Source: Idiomarina baltica OS145 (GTDB taxonomy: Bacteria > Pseudomonadota > Gammaproteobacteria > Enterobacterales > Alteromonadaceae). From it: 64,000 nucleotides of DNA. A model generated the notes under the pieces. It saw only the letters and a program-made list of their open reading frames with translations, had not been told where the DNA came from and did no database searches. The DNA is taken from the NCBI RefSeq assembly GCF_000152885.1, contig NZ_CH672404.1:9140-73139 (forward strand). Reading direction: 5' to 3'. The translations under genes were made by a program, and so were the position numbers. Shown here in pieces: positions 52,552-62,160 of this stretch (position 1 is the first letter of the stretch; every line of letters starts with the position of its first letter).

Positions 52552-54690
52552 ATGGCAAGTGGTGCTGCAAAACTGAACAATTTAAAAGGGTTAGCACAGG
52601 CAAACTCACACTTAATTAAAGGGTTCGGTACCCCGCTCGCGGTCATGGCAATATTGGCGATGGTGGTACTACCGATTCCACCATTCTTGCTCGACGTGTT
52701 GTTTTCGTTTTCTATCACGCTCTCCCTCGTGGTGATGTTGGTCGCCGTTTATACCCAACGCCCGCTCGATTTTGCCGCGTTTCCTACGGTGCTGCTCATC
52801 GCCACGGTCTTGCGCCTGTCGCTGAACGTCGCCTCCACCCGTGTAGTGTTGCTGAATGGTCACGAAGGCCCCGGTGCCGCCGGTAGTGTCATTGAAGCGT
52901 TCGGTAGTGTGGTTATCGGTGGTAACTATACTGTCGGTTTGGTGGTGTTTGCGATTTTGGTCATTATCAACTTTATCGTTATCACTAAAGGCGCAGGGCG
53001 TATCTCAGAGGTGACTGCGCGCTTTACTTTGGACGCGATGCCCGGCAAACAAATGGCGATTGATGCTGACCTCAATGCCGGATTAATCAATCAAGAGGAA
53101 GCCAAAGCGCGCCGAAGTGATGTTACTCGTGAAGCCGACTTCTATGGCTCCATGGATGGTGCCAGTAAATTTGTTAAGGGCGATGCCATTGCCGGTATCT
53201 TAATATTGCTCATCAACGTGGTGGGTGGTTTCTTAATTGGCATGATCCAGCACAACCTGTCGTTTGGTCAAGCGATTGAGGTTTACACCTTGCTCACCAT
53301 CGGTGATGGTTTGGTGGCACAGATCCCCGCACTTTTACTCTCTGTGGCTACAGCAATTATTATCACGCGCGAGAACGACACCAAAGATATGGGCGATGCG
53401 GTGGTGTTCCAGCTCATCAACAACCCTAAAGTGTTGGTCATCTCAAGTGCGGTGCTCTTTGCGATGGGCGTCATTCCAGGTATGCCGCACTTTGCTTTTT
53501 TATCCATGTCGGCTGTATTGGCCGGCGCGGCTTATTACAAAATGCGTCATGCCGAGAGCCAAGAAACTGAACAGGTTGAGCAACAGCAGCAAGAGCAACA
53601 ACAGCAGCTGGCGCAAAAGGAACTCAGTTGGGACGACGTGCGTCACGTGGATACGCTCGGGTTAGAAGTCGGATATCGCTTAATTCCGTTGGTCGATCGA
53701 AGTCAGGGTGGCGAATTATTATCGCGCATCAAAGGGGTCCGTAAAAAGCAGTCGCAAGAATTTGGCTTCCTTGTGCCTGCCGTCCATATTCGCGACAACC
53801 TCGATCTCGGTCCTAACAGTTATCGCATCACGCTGATGGGGGTGACCATGGGCGAAGCCGAGATCCGTCATGATTGCGAACTCGCGATTAATCCGGGTCA
53901 AGTTTTTGGCGAGCTGGAAGGTGAAAAAACCACCGATCCTGCGTTTGGGCTCGAAGCGGTATGGATCCGACCTGAACAACGCGATAATGCGCAAACCATG
54001 GGCTACACCGTGGTCGATGCCGCAACCGTTGTGGCAACGCACCTCAGCCAAATTGTAACCAATCACGCATCCCAGCTACTCGGTCATGAAGAAGCACAAG
54101 AGTTACTCGATCGCCTCGGTCGCAGTCATCCGAAATTAGTCGAAGGTCTGGTACCCGATTTATTGTCACTGGGCAATTTTGTCAAAGTGCTACAAAACTT
54201 GCTGGATGAAGGCATCGCTATTCGCGATATGCGTACCATTGTACAAACATTAGTCGAGTACGCCGGACGCACTCAAGACACCGATGTGTTAACTGCGGCA
54301 GTGCGTATTTCGTTACGCCGACTGATCGTTCAAGATATCTCCGAAGGCCAACAAGAACTCCCTGTCATTACTTTGGCGCCAGAGTTGGAACAAATGTTGC
54401 ATCAGTCTTTACAGGCAGCAGGCAATGAAGCCGAACAACAAGGCGCAGGCATTGAACCTGGCCTAGCAGAACGCCTGCAGCAGTCGTTGAAAGATGTTCA
54501 TCAACAGCAAGAGATGAACGGCGAGCCATCCGTTTTACTGACATCTGGGCTCCTTCGTTCAACGATGGCGCGTTTTGCGCGACACGCAACAGACGGAATG
54601 CGGGTACTGAGTTACCAAGAAATTCCAGACGATAAACAGATTCGAATTGTGAGCTCGATTGGTGGACAACAACAACCAGCAGCTCAATGA
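52552..54690 (+). CDS. flhA: Flagellar export gate protein FlhA
   Basis: The 712-aa protein has about eight transmembrane helices in the first ~340 residues (including VLRLSLNVASTRVVLL and the FHIPEP-loop region with GRISEVTARFTLDAMPGKQMAIDADLNAG) and a large cytoplasmic domain. A Gln-rich linker (QQQQEQQQQ, about residue 350) separates them. It forms the nonameric gate of the flagellar type III export apparatus. Start ATG 52552 after AGGAAACG; an earlier in-frame start is not supported. flhB, usually just upstream in this group, is not in the window. Confidence 0.96.
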   Translation: MASGAAKLNNLKGLAQANSHLIKGFGTPLAVMAILAMVVLPIPPFLLDVLFSFSITLSLVVMLVAVYTQRPLDFAAFPTVLLIATVLRLSLNVASTRVVLLNGHEGPGAAGSVIEAFGSVVIGGNYTVGLVVFAILVIINFIVITKGAGRISEVTARFTLDAMPGKQMAIDADLNAGLINQEEAKARRSDVTREADFYGSMDGASKFVKGDAIAGILILLINVVGGFLIGMIQHNLSFGQAIEVYTLLTIGDGLVAQIPALLLSVATAIIITRENDTKDMGDAVVFQLINNPKVLVISSAVLFAMGVIPGMPHFAFLSMSAVLAGAAYYKMRHAESQETEQVEQQQQEQQQQLAQKELSWDDVRHVDTLGLEVGYRLIPLVDRSQGGELLSRIKGVRKKQSQEFGFLVPAVHIRDNLDLGPNSYRITLMGVTMGEAEIRHDCELAINPGQVFGELEGEKTTDPAFGLEAVWIRPEQRDNAQTMGYTVVDAATVVATHLSQIVTNHASQLLGHEEAQELLDRLGRSHPKLVEGLVPDLLSLGNFVKVLQNLLDEGIAIRDMRTIVQTLVEYAGRTQDTDVLTAAVRISLRRLIVQDISEGQQELPVITLAPELEQMLHQSLQAAGNEAEQQGAGIEPGLAERLQQSLKDVHQQQEMNGEPSVLLTSGLLRSTMARFARHATDGMRVLSYQEIPDDKQIRIVSSIGGQQQPAAQ

Positions 54691-54705
54691 TAGGGGGATT
54701 GACCT

Positions 54706-56013
54706 GTGAAAATGAAGCGCTTTTTTGCTGAGGATATGCGTCGTGCGTTATTGCAAGTAAAGGAAACGCTCGGACCCGATGCCGTTATCATGTCGAACAA
54801 AAAGGTCAACGGCGGCGTTGAGATCGTCGCGGCAATCGATGGTGATGCCGAGTCACCTGCGGCGCCACAACCTGCACCGACGCCTGCACCTGAGACAGAG
54901 TCCACGCCAGCCAATTCGCTTGCCGAAATTTTAGCGCGCCAGGCGGAGTCGCAAGCTTCGCCATCACAGCCCCAGCAGGCATATAGCGAGCCGGAGCCTC
55001 AAGTGACCACCTCAGCGAATGATGAACCAAGTTGGCAAGAACCCGAGCCCGACAATCATATTCCAGATTATGTGGGCGGCGGCAGTGCAAGTGAAATCGC
55101 TGAACTAAAATCGCAAATCAAAGGTATTCAAAATCTGTTGCAACATCAGTTGAGCGGTTTGATGAAGCAAGAAATCGAACGCGAAGAGCCGATGCGCGCA
55201 TTGCTTGTTAAGCGCCTAATGACAATGGGGATCAGTGAACGTATTGCCGATCAAATTGCATGCTTTATTCCCGAAGGCGATGATATCGAGGATAGTTGGG
55301 AGCAAGCGCTACAGCTTCTTGAAGGTCAGCTCAATACCACCCATGACGATATTTTGACTCGTGGCGGTGCGGTCGCTTTAGTCGGGCCAACGGGTGTTGG
55401 TAAAACCACCACCATCGCCAAGCTCGCTGCACGTTATGCCCAGCGTCATGGATCTGACTCGGTCGCTTTAATCACCACGGACACGTTCCGTATCGGCGCC
55501 AGTGAACAATTAAAAGTTTATGGTCGTATCATCGGCTGCCCTGTAAAAATCGCAAACGATGCCAAAGAACTGGCAGATGCGATGCTGAGCCTGCGTGATA
55601 AGCGTCTGATTCTTATCGATACGGCGGGTATGGGCCAACGCGATAAGCGCTTGAGCGAACAGCTTGGACAAATTCTGCAGAATAAACGTCTCAGAATTCG
55701 TCCTTATTTGGTATTATCTGCTACAGCGCAGACACAAGTGCTAAACGATACCGTCAAGCAATTCAAAACACTGCCGCTAGCAGGGTGCATCTTTACTAAG
55801 CTAGATGAGTGCTTAAGCTTAGGTGAGAGTATCAGTGTTGCTATCGAACAAGGTCTCGCCGTCGGTTACTTGACTCATGGTCAACAAGTACCCGAGGATA
55901 TCCGTGTAGCTGATGAACATTATATGGTGACCGAGGCTGAGCGCTTGTATGATAAAAGCATTTGTTCGAATGTGTCAGACATGCCAAAATCAAGTTGGCA
56001 GGCGGTCCAGTGA
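54706..56013 (+). CDS. flhF: Flagellar SRP-like GTPase FlhF
   Basis: The 435-aa protein sets the polar site of flagellum assembly. Residues ~1-45 are a conserved B domain (KRFFAEDMRRALLQVKETLGPDAVIMSNKKVNGGVEIVAA). A Pro/Glu/Gln-rich linker (~50-125) follows, then an NG domain with G1 GPTGVGKTTTIAKLAARY, DTFRIGASEQLKVYG, LIDTAGMGQRD and FTKLDECLSLG. Start GTG 54706 eight bases after AGGGGG. It is followed by its partner flhG. Confidence 0.96.
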   Translation: MKMKRFFAEDMRRALLQVKETLGPDAVIMSNKKVNGGVEIVAAIDGDAESPAAPQPAPTPAPETESTPANSLAEILARQAESQASPSQPQQAYSEPEPQVTTSANDEPSWQEPEPDNHIPDYVGGGSASEIAELKSQIKGIQNLLQHQLSGLMKQEIEREEPMRALLVKRLMTMGISERIADQIACFIPEGDDIEDSWEQALQLLEGQLNTTHDDILTRGGAVALVGPTGVGKTTTIAKLAARYAQRHGSDSVALITTDTFRIGASEQLKVYGRIIGCPVKIANDAKELADAMLSLRDKRLILIDTAGMGQRDKRLSEQLGQILQNKRLRIRPYLVLSATAQTQVLNDTVKQFKTLPLAGCIFTKLDECLSLGESISVAIEQGLAVGYLTHGQQVPEDIRVADEHYMVTEAERLYDKSICSNVSDMPKSSWQAVQ

Positions 56014-56060
56014 TGGGCCTTAACGAATCAAGCATCAACCAGCAGTAAGAGTTAGAGCGC

Positions 56061-56933
56061 ATGGATCAAGCAAGTGGCTTAAGAAAGATGAAACAGAGCA
56101 AAGTCAAAGTCATTGCAGTAACCGGTGGTAAGGGCGGTGTGGGTAAAACTAACATCTCTTTAAACATGGCGATTGCGATGGCCGAACAAGGCAAACGCGT
56201 ATTGGTATTGGATGCCGATTTAGGTCTCGCCAATGTCGACGTGATGCTTGGGCTGCGCGTGCAAAAAAATCTTTCACATGTGCTCAGTGGACAAGCCGAA
56301 CTGAGAGATATTTTGATTGAAGGCCCCGCCGGTATCAAAATCGTGCCCGCCACCTCCGGAACGCGCTCAATGATAGAGCTGAACGAGACTCAGCACGCCG
56401 AACTTATCCGCGCTTTTAGCGACCTACAAGGTGATTTTGATGTCTTGGTTGTCGATACCGCCGCCGGTATCGGTAACACGGTCGTACGCTTCGCACGCGC
56501 CGCGCAAGATGTATTACTTGTGGTGTGTGATGAACCGACTTCAATCACCGATGCGTATGCATTGATGAAAGTGCTTAGTAAAGAGCAGGACGTATTCAAA
56601 TTTAAAGTGGTTGCCAATATGGTGCGTAATTTGCGCGAAGGGCAACTGCTATTCAATAAGTTGACTAAAGTCACAGATCGGTTTTTAGATGTCGCGATAG
56701 AATTGGCCGCCATAATTCCGTTCGATGACAATATTCGTCTGGCGGTACGCAAACAAAAACCGTTGGTCTTAATGCAGCCTCGGTCTCCCGCGTCATTAGC
56801 AATTAAAGCCCTTGCGCAGCGTGCGCTCGACTGGCCAGTGCCGGCGCAGCCTGGCGGGCATCTCGAATTTTTCCTTGAACAATTAATAGGATCGGCCGAT
56901 AACGGTAAGAAGCAGGATGTTGCCAATGAATAA
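56061..56933 (+). CDS. flhG: Flagellar number regulator FlhG (FleN), MinD-like ATPase
   Basis: The 290-aa ParA/MinD-family ATPase has deviant Walker A (GGKGGVGKTNISLNMA), VLVLDADLGLANVDVMLGL and VLVVDTAAGIGNTVV. The N-terminal LRKMKQSKVKVIAV carries the basic residues typical of FleN/FlhG. It restricts flagellar number, acting on FlhF and, in Pseudomonas and Vibrio, on the master regulator FleQ/FlrA (not in the window). It overlaps fliA by 8 bp. Confidence 0.95.
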   Translation: MDQASGLRKMKQSKVKVIAVTGGKGGVGKTNISLNMAIAMAEQGKRVLVLDADLGLANVDVMLGLRVQKNLSHVLSGQAELRDILIEGPAGIKIVPATSGTRSMIELNETQHAELIRAFSDLQGDFDVLVVDTAAGIGNTVVRFARAAQDVLLVVCDEPTSITDAYALMKVLSKEQDVFKFKVVANMVRNLREGQLLFNKLTKVTDRFLDVAIELAAIIPFDDNIRLAVRKQKPLVLMQPRSPASLAIKALAQRALDWPVPAQPGGHLEFFLEQLIGSADNGKKQDVANE

Positions 56934-57651
56934 AGCGGCTGTTTACAGTGCCCATGCCGATAATCGCCAAGCGATTATCGAACAACACACGGGGCTCGTG
57001 AAGCGCATAGCTCATCACATGATGGCGCGTCTTCCCGCGAGCGTTCAGGTCGATGATCTGATCCAATCCGGCATGATTGGCTTACTGGAAGCAGCACGAA
57101 ACTTTGACAATAGCAAAGGCGCGAGCTTTGAAACCTTTGCGGGCATTCGTATTCGCGGCGCAATGTTAGACGAGATACGCCGTGGTGACTGGGCGCCGCG
57201 CTCAGTGCATCGCAATCATCGGCGTGTACTCGAAGCGATTCGACAGGTCGAAAACGAAACCGGGCGTGATGCCAAAGATGTCGAAGTTGCCGAAAAATTA
57301 GAAATGCCGCTCGAGGAATACCACGCTATTTTGCGCGATGTAAACTCGGGACGAATTATCGGAATTGAAGATCTAGGCGTCTCCGAAGATGCTATTATGC
57401 CTGAGCAAGTAACCGGTGCAAACTACGAGCCGCAGAAAGACGTTGAAAACGATGCCTTTCATCGCGCACTCGTCGAAACTATCTCGGGTTTACCCGAACG
57501 TGAAGCATTAGTGCTTTCGTTGTATTATGATGAGGAACTTAACCTGAAAGAAATCGGTGAAGTTCTCAGCGTGAGCGAATCACGCGTGAGCCAAATTCAT
57601 AGCCAAGCAATGATGCGCCTAAAAACACGCATGCAGAGCTGGGTAGAGTAA
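56926..57651 (+). CDS. fliA: Flagellar sigma factor FliA (sigma-28)
   Basis: The 241-aa sigma factor has region 2 (LVKRIAHHMMARLPASVQVDDLIQSGMIGLLEAARNFDNSKGASFETFAGIRIRGAMLDEIRRGDWAPRSVHRN), region 3 and region 4 (LPEREALVLSLYYDEELNLKEIGEVLSVSESRVSQIHSQAMMRLK). It drives late flagellar promoters; five or six candidate targets with matching -35/-10 elements occur in this window. ATG 56926 lies inside the flhG end. Confidence 0.97.
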   Translation: MNKAAVYSAHADNRQAIIEQHTGLVKRIAHHMMARLPASVQVDDLIQSGMIGLLEAARNFDNSKGASFETFAGIRIRGAMLDEIRRGDWAPRSVHRNHRRVLEAIRQVENETGRDAKDVEVAEKLEMPLEEYHAILRDVNSGRIIGIEDLGVSEDAIMPEQVTGANYEPQKDVENDAFHRALVETISGLPEREALVLSLYYDEELNLKEIGEVLSVSESRVSQIHSQAMMRLKTRMQSWVE

Positions 57652-57687
57652 TTATCGTAGTAATCGAGAGCCCAAGTGGAGGGAGCT

Positions 57688-58071
57688 TTGGATAAAAACA
57701 TGAAAATTCTTGTTGTTGATGACTTTTCAACAATGAGACGAATCATCAAAAATCTTCTTCGTGACCTTGGATTCACCAACATCCAAGAAGCTGACGATGG
57801 CAACACCGCATTACCGATGCTCCAACAAGGTGACTTTGATTTTGTCGTAACTGACTGGAACATGCCGGGGATGCAAGGTATCGACTTACTTAAGGAAATT
57901 CGTAAAGACGATGACCTCGCGCACTTACCCGTGTTAATGGTCACGGCCGAAGCCAAACGTGAGCAAATTATTCAAGCCGCACAAGCCGGTGTGAACGGCT
58001 ACATTGTGAAGCCTTTCACCGCTGTAACGTTGAAAGAGAAGCTCGATAAAATCTTTGAACGTATCAGTTAG
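57688..58071 (+). CDS. cheY: Chemotaxis response regulator CheY
   Basis: The 127-aa single receiver domain has the acidic pair in [24 protein letters not shown], phosphoacceptor Asp in [13 protein letters not shown], Thr in VLMVTAEA and Lys in YIVKPFTA. The start is TTG 57688: GGAGGGAG lies just before it and the resulting N-terminus (MDKNMKIL) matches relatives; the earlier in-frame GTG is part of the Shine-Dalgarno. Phosphorylated CheY binds FliM to switch motor rotation. The stop is close to cheZ. Confidence 0.97.
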   Translation: MDKNMKILVVDDFSTMRRIIKNLLRDLGFTNIQEADDGNTALPMLQQGDFDFVVTDWNMPGMQGIDLLKEIRKDDDLAHLPVLMVTAEAKREQIIQAAQAGVNGYIVKPFTAVTLKEKLDKIFERIS

Positions 58072-58082
58072 TGGGCACGGCT

Positions 58083-58823
58083 ATGGTAAAACCATCAGCA
58101 AGCATATCGCTCAAGCAAGCGAAGCAATTGGTTGATTGGCTTGAAGCGGGAGAGCAGTCTAAAGCCGATCAATGGCTAGACGATTTCCATCAAGAGCATG
58201 ATGATAAGTTGTTCACCTCTGTCGGGCAACTCACCCGAGACCTGCATGAAGCCTTGCAAGACTTCCAACTCGATCCGCGTATCATGCAACTGACACAAGA
58301 CGATTTGCCCGATGCGCAGAATCGTCTGCAATATGTGATTGAAAAAACAGAAGACGCGGCTAACCGCACGATGGACGCCGTCGAAGCCTGTCTGCCCATG
58401 ACAGATGAGATGCATCAGCGCGTAGAGCAGGTGATGCCTGCGTGGCAGCGCCTCATGAGCAACGATATTCAGTTAAATGAATTCAAAGAAATGTGTCATC
58501 AAGTCGATGCGTTAATGCGCGAATGTGGACAAAACATGCCGCAGATCCATGGTTTGATGACAGAAGTGCTCATGGCGCAGGACTATCAAGATATTACCGG
58601 TCAGATCATCCGTCGGGTGATTCAACTCGTAGAAGACGTTGAGAAAAATCTGATCGAGCTGCTCAAGTTGTTTGGTGAAGAGCAAAAATCTCAAGCTAAA
58701 CAAAATGTAAAAGCAGTCGATAAGAATGCAGCAGAAGGACCGATCATAAACCCTGAGCAACGCGACGATGTTGTAGAAAATCAGGATGACGTGGACGACT
58801 TATTATCAAGCTTAGGTTTCTAG
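58083..58823 (+). CDS. cheZ: CheY-phosphate phosphatase CheZ
   Basis: The 246-aa protein has a long helical hairpin with the catalytic region ALMRECGQNMPQIHGLMTEVLMAQDYQDITGQIIRRVIQLVEDVE (Gln in DYQDITGQ) and the C-terminal CheY-binding peptide DDVDDLLSSLGF, as in E. coli. ATG 58083 is used; an in-frame GTG four codons earlier overlaps the cheY stop. Confidence 0.94.
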   Translation: MVKPSASISLKQAKQLVDWLEAGEQSKADQWLDDFHQEHDDKLFTSVGQLTRDLHEALQDFQLDPRIMQLTQDDLPDAQNRLQYVIEKTEDAANRTMDAVEACLPMTDEMHQRVEQVMPAWQRLMSNDIQLNEFKEMCHQVDALMRECGQNMPQIHGLMTEVLMAQDYQDITGQIIRRVIQLVEDVEKNLIELLKLFGEEQKSQAKQNVKAVDKNAAEGPIINPEQRDDVVENQDDVDDLLSSLGF

Positions 58824-58836
58824 GAGAGAGCAGCGC

Positions 58837-60963
58837 ATGAGCTTTGAGATGGACGAAGAGATCTTACAGGATTTCTTAATCGAGGCAGCAGAAATCCTCG
58901 AGCAGTTATCCGAGCAACTCGTTCAATTAGAAAACGACCCCGAAAACAAAGATCTTCTCAATGCGATTTTTAGAGGATTTCATACCGTAAAAGGGGGCGC
59001 CGGCTTTCTTGCCGTTTCGGCACTGGTCGATACCTGTCATGGTGCAGAAAACGTGTTCGATACCTTGCGTAACGGACAACGCACAGTCACGTCTGACCTC
59101 ATGGACGTGATCCTGCAAGCGCTCGACACCATCAATGCCCAATTTGCTCAATTACAAGCGCGAGAGGAACCCGAAGCCGCTGACAGCGAGCTCCTCGAAA
59201 CCCTCCACAAGCTCTCCCAACCCGAGTCTGAAGACGACACCGCCGACGCCGCCGCCGCCGACGACGACGCCGACGTACGTCGCGCCTCTGGCGCGACAAA
59301 CGACGCCGAAAACACAGTCGACGACATCCAAGAAGACGAATTCGAAGCCCTGCTCGACGAACTCCACGGCAAAGGCCAAGGCCCCGGTGCCTCAAAAACA
59401 GCCAATAAAAAAGAAGCACCAAACACCCACACCGATAACGACGAGATCACAGACGACGAATTCGAAGCCTTGCTCGACGAACTCCACGGTTCGGGTAAAG
59501 CCCCAACCAGCGCAGAAAAACAGCAAGAAGAGCAAAAATCAGCCAGCAAAAGCGACAGCGACGAAATTACCGATGACGAGTTTGAAGCGCTGCTCGACGA
59601 TCTGCACGGCAAAGGCAAGGCCCCTAAAGTCAACAAAGCCGCAGAAAAGCCAGCGCAACAACCCGCAGCAGCCAAAAAGCCCGAGCCTCAAAAAGCAGCG
59701 CCTAAACAGCCCGAGCCGAAAAAAGCTGAACCATCAAAAGAGCAAGCCAAGCAGCCGGCGAAGAAGCCCGCCGCGCCACCACCACCGCCCCCAGAAACCA
59801 CTGTGCGAGTGGATACCAAACGTCTTGATGAGATCATGAACATGGTCGGTGAGCTCGTGTTAGTACGAAACCGCCTGTTAAGCCTCAGCAACAGCGACGA
59901 TCAAAAGCACGAAGAAATGAGCAAAGCCATCGCCAACCTCGATGTCGTAACCGGCGACCTACAAGGCTCGGTGATGAAAACCCGGATGCAGCCTATCAAG
60001 AAAGTCTTTGGCCGCTTCCCGCGGGTCGTGCGTGATCTGGCACGTAGCCTGAAAAAAGAAATTAATCTCGAGATGCACGGCGAAGAAACCGACCTCGATA
60101 AAAATTTAGTCGAAGCACTCGCTGACCCATTGGTGCATTTGGTGCGCAACTCGGTCGATCACGGCATCGAAATGCCCGATGAGCGCCAAGCAAAAGGCAA
60201 GCCGCGCGAGGGAATGGTAACACTATCGGCGTCGCAAGAGGGTGACCACATTATGTTGTCTATTAAAGACGACGGTGCGGGGATGGATGCCGAAAAACTC
60301 AAACAAATCGCAATTAAACGGGGCGTTCTCGATGAAGATGCCGCCGCGCGTATGTCCAACGAAGATGCCTACAATCTGATTTTTGCCGCCGGTTTCTCAA
60401 CCAAAGAGCAAGTGTCGGATATCTCGGGTCGTGGCGTCGGAATGGACGTGGTAAAAACCAAAATCAGTCAATTGAACGGTAGTATTAAAATTGAATCAGA
60501 GCTCGGTAAAGGCACTGAACTACTCATCAAAGTACCGCTCACGCTGGCAATCTTACCGACCTTAATGGTCGAGGTAAAAGATCAAACGTTTGCACTGCCG
60601 CTCGCCGTGGTCAGTGAAATTATCGACTTGGATATGGCAAAGACCAATACCGTCGATGGTCAGTTGACATTGATCGTGCGTAAACGAGCGATTCCTCTAT
60701 TTTTCTTAGAGCATTGGCTGACGCGCCGTCCAGAGCGTAATAAGCGCAACGAAAACGGTCACGTAGTAGTAGTGCAGATCGGCAACCAACAAGTGGGTTT
60801 TGTGGTCGATGCGCTGATCGGTCAAGAAGAAGTCGTGATAAAACCACTTGATAAACTATTGCAAGGGACGCCAGGCATGGCGGGAGCGACCATTACCAGT
60901 GATGGTGGTATCGCGTTAATCATTGATGTGCCAAGTATGCTCAAGTACTACGCGAAACGATAA
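58837..60963 (+). CDS. cheA: Chemotaxis histidine kinase CheA
   Basis: The 708-aa kinase has P1 at ~1-130 with phospho-His49 (FRGFHTVKGGAGFL), then an acidic Ala/Asp stretch, three 40-residue repeats (~163-263) with core DEFEALLDELHG, a Lys/Pro/Ala-rich linker with six prolines (~265-320), P3 dimerisation domain (~321-385), P4 ATPase (N box HLVRNSVDHGIE, G1 DDGAGMD, G2 GRGVGMDVV) and the CheW-like P5 (ILPTLMVEVKDQTFALPLAVVSEII). No globular P2 (CheY-docking) domain can be recognised; the repeats occupy its place. Shine-Dalgarno AGGAGA; 13 bp after cheZ. Confidence 0.95.
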   Translation: MSFEMDEEILQDFLIEAAEILEQLSEQLVQLENDPENKDLLNAIFRGFHTVKGGAGFLAVSALVDTCHGAENVFDTLRNGQRTVTSDLMDVILQALDTINAQFAQLQAREEPEAADSELLETLHKLSQPESEDDTADAAAADDDADVRRASGATNDAENTVDDIQEDEFEALLDELHGKGQGPGASKTANKKEAPNTHTDNDEITDDEFEALLDELHGSGKAPTSAEKQQEEQKSASKSDSDEITDDEFEALLDDLHGKGKAPKVNKAAEKPAQQPAAAKKPEPQKAAPKQPEPKKAEPSKEQAKQPAKKPAAPPPPPPETTVRVDTKRLDEIMNMVGELVLVRNRLLSLSNSDDQKHEEMSKAIANLDVVTGDLQGSVMKTRMQPIKKVFGRFPRVVRDLARSLKKEINLEMHGEETDLDKNLVEALADPLVHLVRNSVDHGIEMPDERQAKGKPREGMVTLSASQEGDHIMLSIKDDGAGMDAEKLKQIAIKRGVLDEDAAARMSNEDAYNLIFAAGFSTKEQVSDISGRGVGMDVVKTKISQLNGSIKIESELGKGTELLIKVPLTLAILPTLMVEVKDQTFALPLAVVSEIIDLDMAKTNTVDGQLTLIVRKRAIPLFFLEHWLTRRPERNKRNENGHVVVVQIGNQQVGFVVDALIGQEEVVIKPLDKLLQGTPGMAGATITSDGGIALIIDVPSMLKYYAKR
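59323..59625 (+). repeat. Three 120-bp-period repeats within cheA
   Basis: Residues ~163-183, 203-223 and 243-263 repeat with an exact 40-residue period. The core is D(D/E)EFEALLD(E/D)LHG followed by KG or SG and a Pro. The second and third share DEITDDEFEALLD. Spacers between cores are different, polar and probably disordered. The core resembles the FliM N-terminal CheY-binding peptide (EIDALLNG) and the CheZ tail (DDLLSSLGF). Confidence 0.85.
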
Positions 60964-60978
60964 CGGGTAACACTAAAA

Positions 60979-62157
60979 ATGACAGTGAGTGTTTTAGTGG
61001 TCGATGACTCGGCGTTCTTCCGACGCCGAGTAACAGAGATTCTTGAAAGTAATAGTCAGATAAAAGTCATCGGTTCAGCAAACGATGGCCGTCAAGCCGT
61101 TGAGCAAGCAAAAAGCTTACGTCCCGATGTCATCACCATGGATATCGAGATGCCCGTGATGAACGGCATCGACGCAGTCCGTGAAATCATGCGTGATGCA
61201 CCTTGTCCCATTTTGATGTTTAGCTCGTTGACGCATGAAGGCGCGACGGCAACACTGAACGCGCTAGAAGCAGGCGCGGCGGACTTTTTACCAAAGAAAT
61301 TCGAAGACGTTGCACGCAATCGCGAAGAAGCAGTCAAAACCCTGCAGGATCGCGTCATTGCAATAGCTGCCAAACCGAGCATTCGTCGTCGGCCTCCAGC
61401 ACGTACAACCAGCCCAACGCCACCCCCGCGTTCAATAACGCCGCGTGAAAGCACCCGCTCTCGGGCCTTTGGCGATCGTACATCGACGCGCTCGACAATC
61501 GCGCGTGAACCGGCGCCGCGTGAAGCACCGTCGACTGCCGCACCGGTTGCGACCGAACGGCTAACCATTAATCGAGCATACCAAGTACTCGCGATAGGAA
61601 CCTCCACCGGAGGACCCGTCGCGCTACAAAAAATTTTGACGCAGCTGCCACAGAACTTTCCGTATCCGATCGTGATGGTACAGCACATGCCAGCGGCGTT
61701 TACCAAAGCGTTCTCGCAACGACTCGATGGCTTGTGCAAAATCCGCGTGCGAGAAGCGGAAGATGGCGATAACTTACAGCCTGGAGTTGCCTATTTAGCC
61801 CCCGGCGGTAAGCAAATGTTAGTGGAAGGGCGAGCCGGAGCAGCACGCTTACGAATTCGCGAAGATAACTCCGGGCGTATCACCTATAAACCCAGTGTCG
61901 ACCTGACCTTTGCCAGCTTATCCAAAGCTTACGGCGGTAAAGTGCTGGGTGTTATTTTAACCGGGATGGGTGCGGATGGTCGCGAGGGCGCGCGCATGCT
62001 TAAAGAGCAGGGGGCAACCATCTGGGCACAGGATGAAGCCAGCTGTGTCGTGTACGGCATGCCGCAAGCGGTCGCAAGCGCGGGTATTTCAACCCGCAGT
62101 GTCAGTTTAAACCAAATGGCGAGTGCGTTACTGACCGAAGTCGGTTACGGAGATTAA
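60979..62157 (+). CDS. cheB: Chemoreceptor methylesterase CheB
   Basis: The 392-aa protein has a receiver domain ([19 protein letters not shown]; Asp in [15 protein letters not shown]; Lys in FLPKKFED) at ~1-125. A long Arg/Pro/Thr-rich linker (~130-190) follows, then a CheB methylesterase with Ser in [13 protein letters not shown], His in [13 protein letters not shown] and Asp in [11 protein letters not shown]. It removes methyl groups added by CheR, for adaptation. The linker is longer than in enteric CheB. Confidence 0.95.
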   Translation: MTVSVLVVDDSAFFRRRVTEILESNSQIKVIGSANDGRQAVEQAKSLRPDVITMDIEMPVMNGIDAVREIMRDAPCPILMFSSLTHEGATATLNALEAGAADFLPKKFEDVARNREEAVKTLQDRVIAIAAKPSIRRRPPARTTSPTPPPRSITPRESTRSRAFGDRTSTRSTIAREPAPREAPSTAAPVATERLTINRAYQVLAIGTSTGGPVALQKILTQLPQNFPYPIVMVQHMPAAFTKAFSQRLDGLCKIRVREAEDGDNLQPGVAYLAPGGKQMLVEGRAGAARLRIREDNSGRITYKPSVDLTFASLSKAYGGKVLGVILTGMGADGREGARMLKEQGATIWAQDEASCVVYGMPQAVASAGISTRSVSLNQMASALLTEVGYGD

Positions 62158-62160
62158 GCC

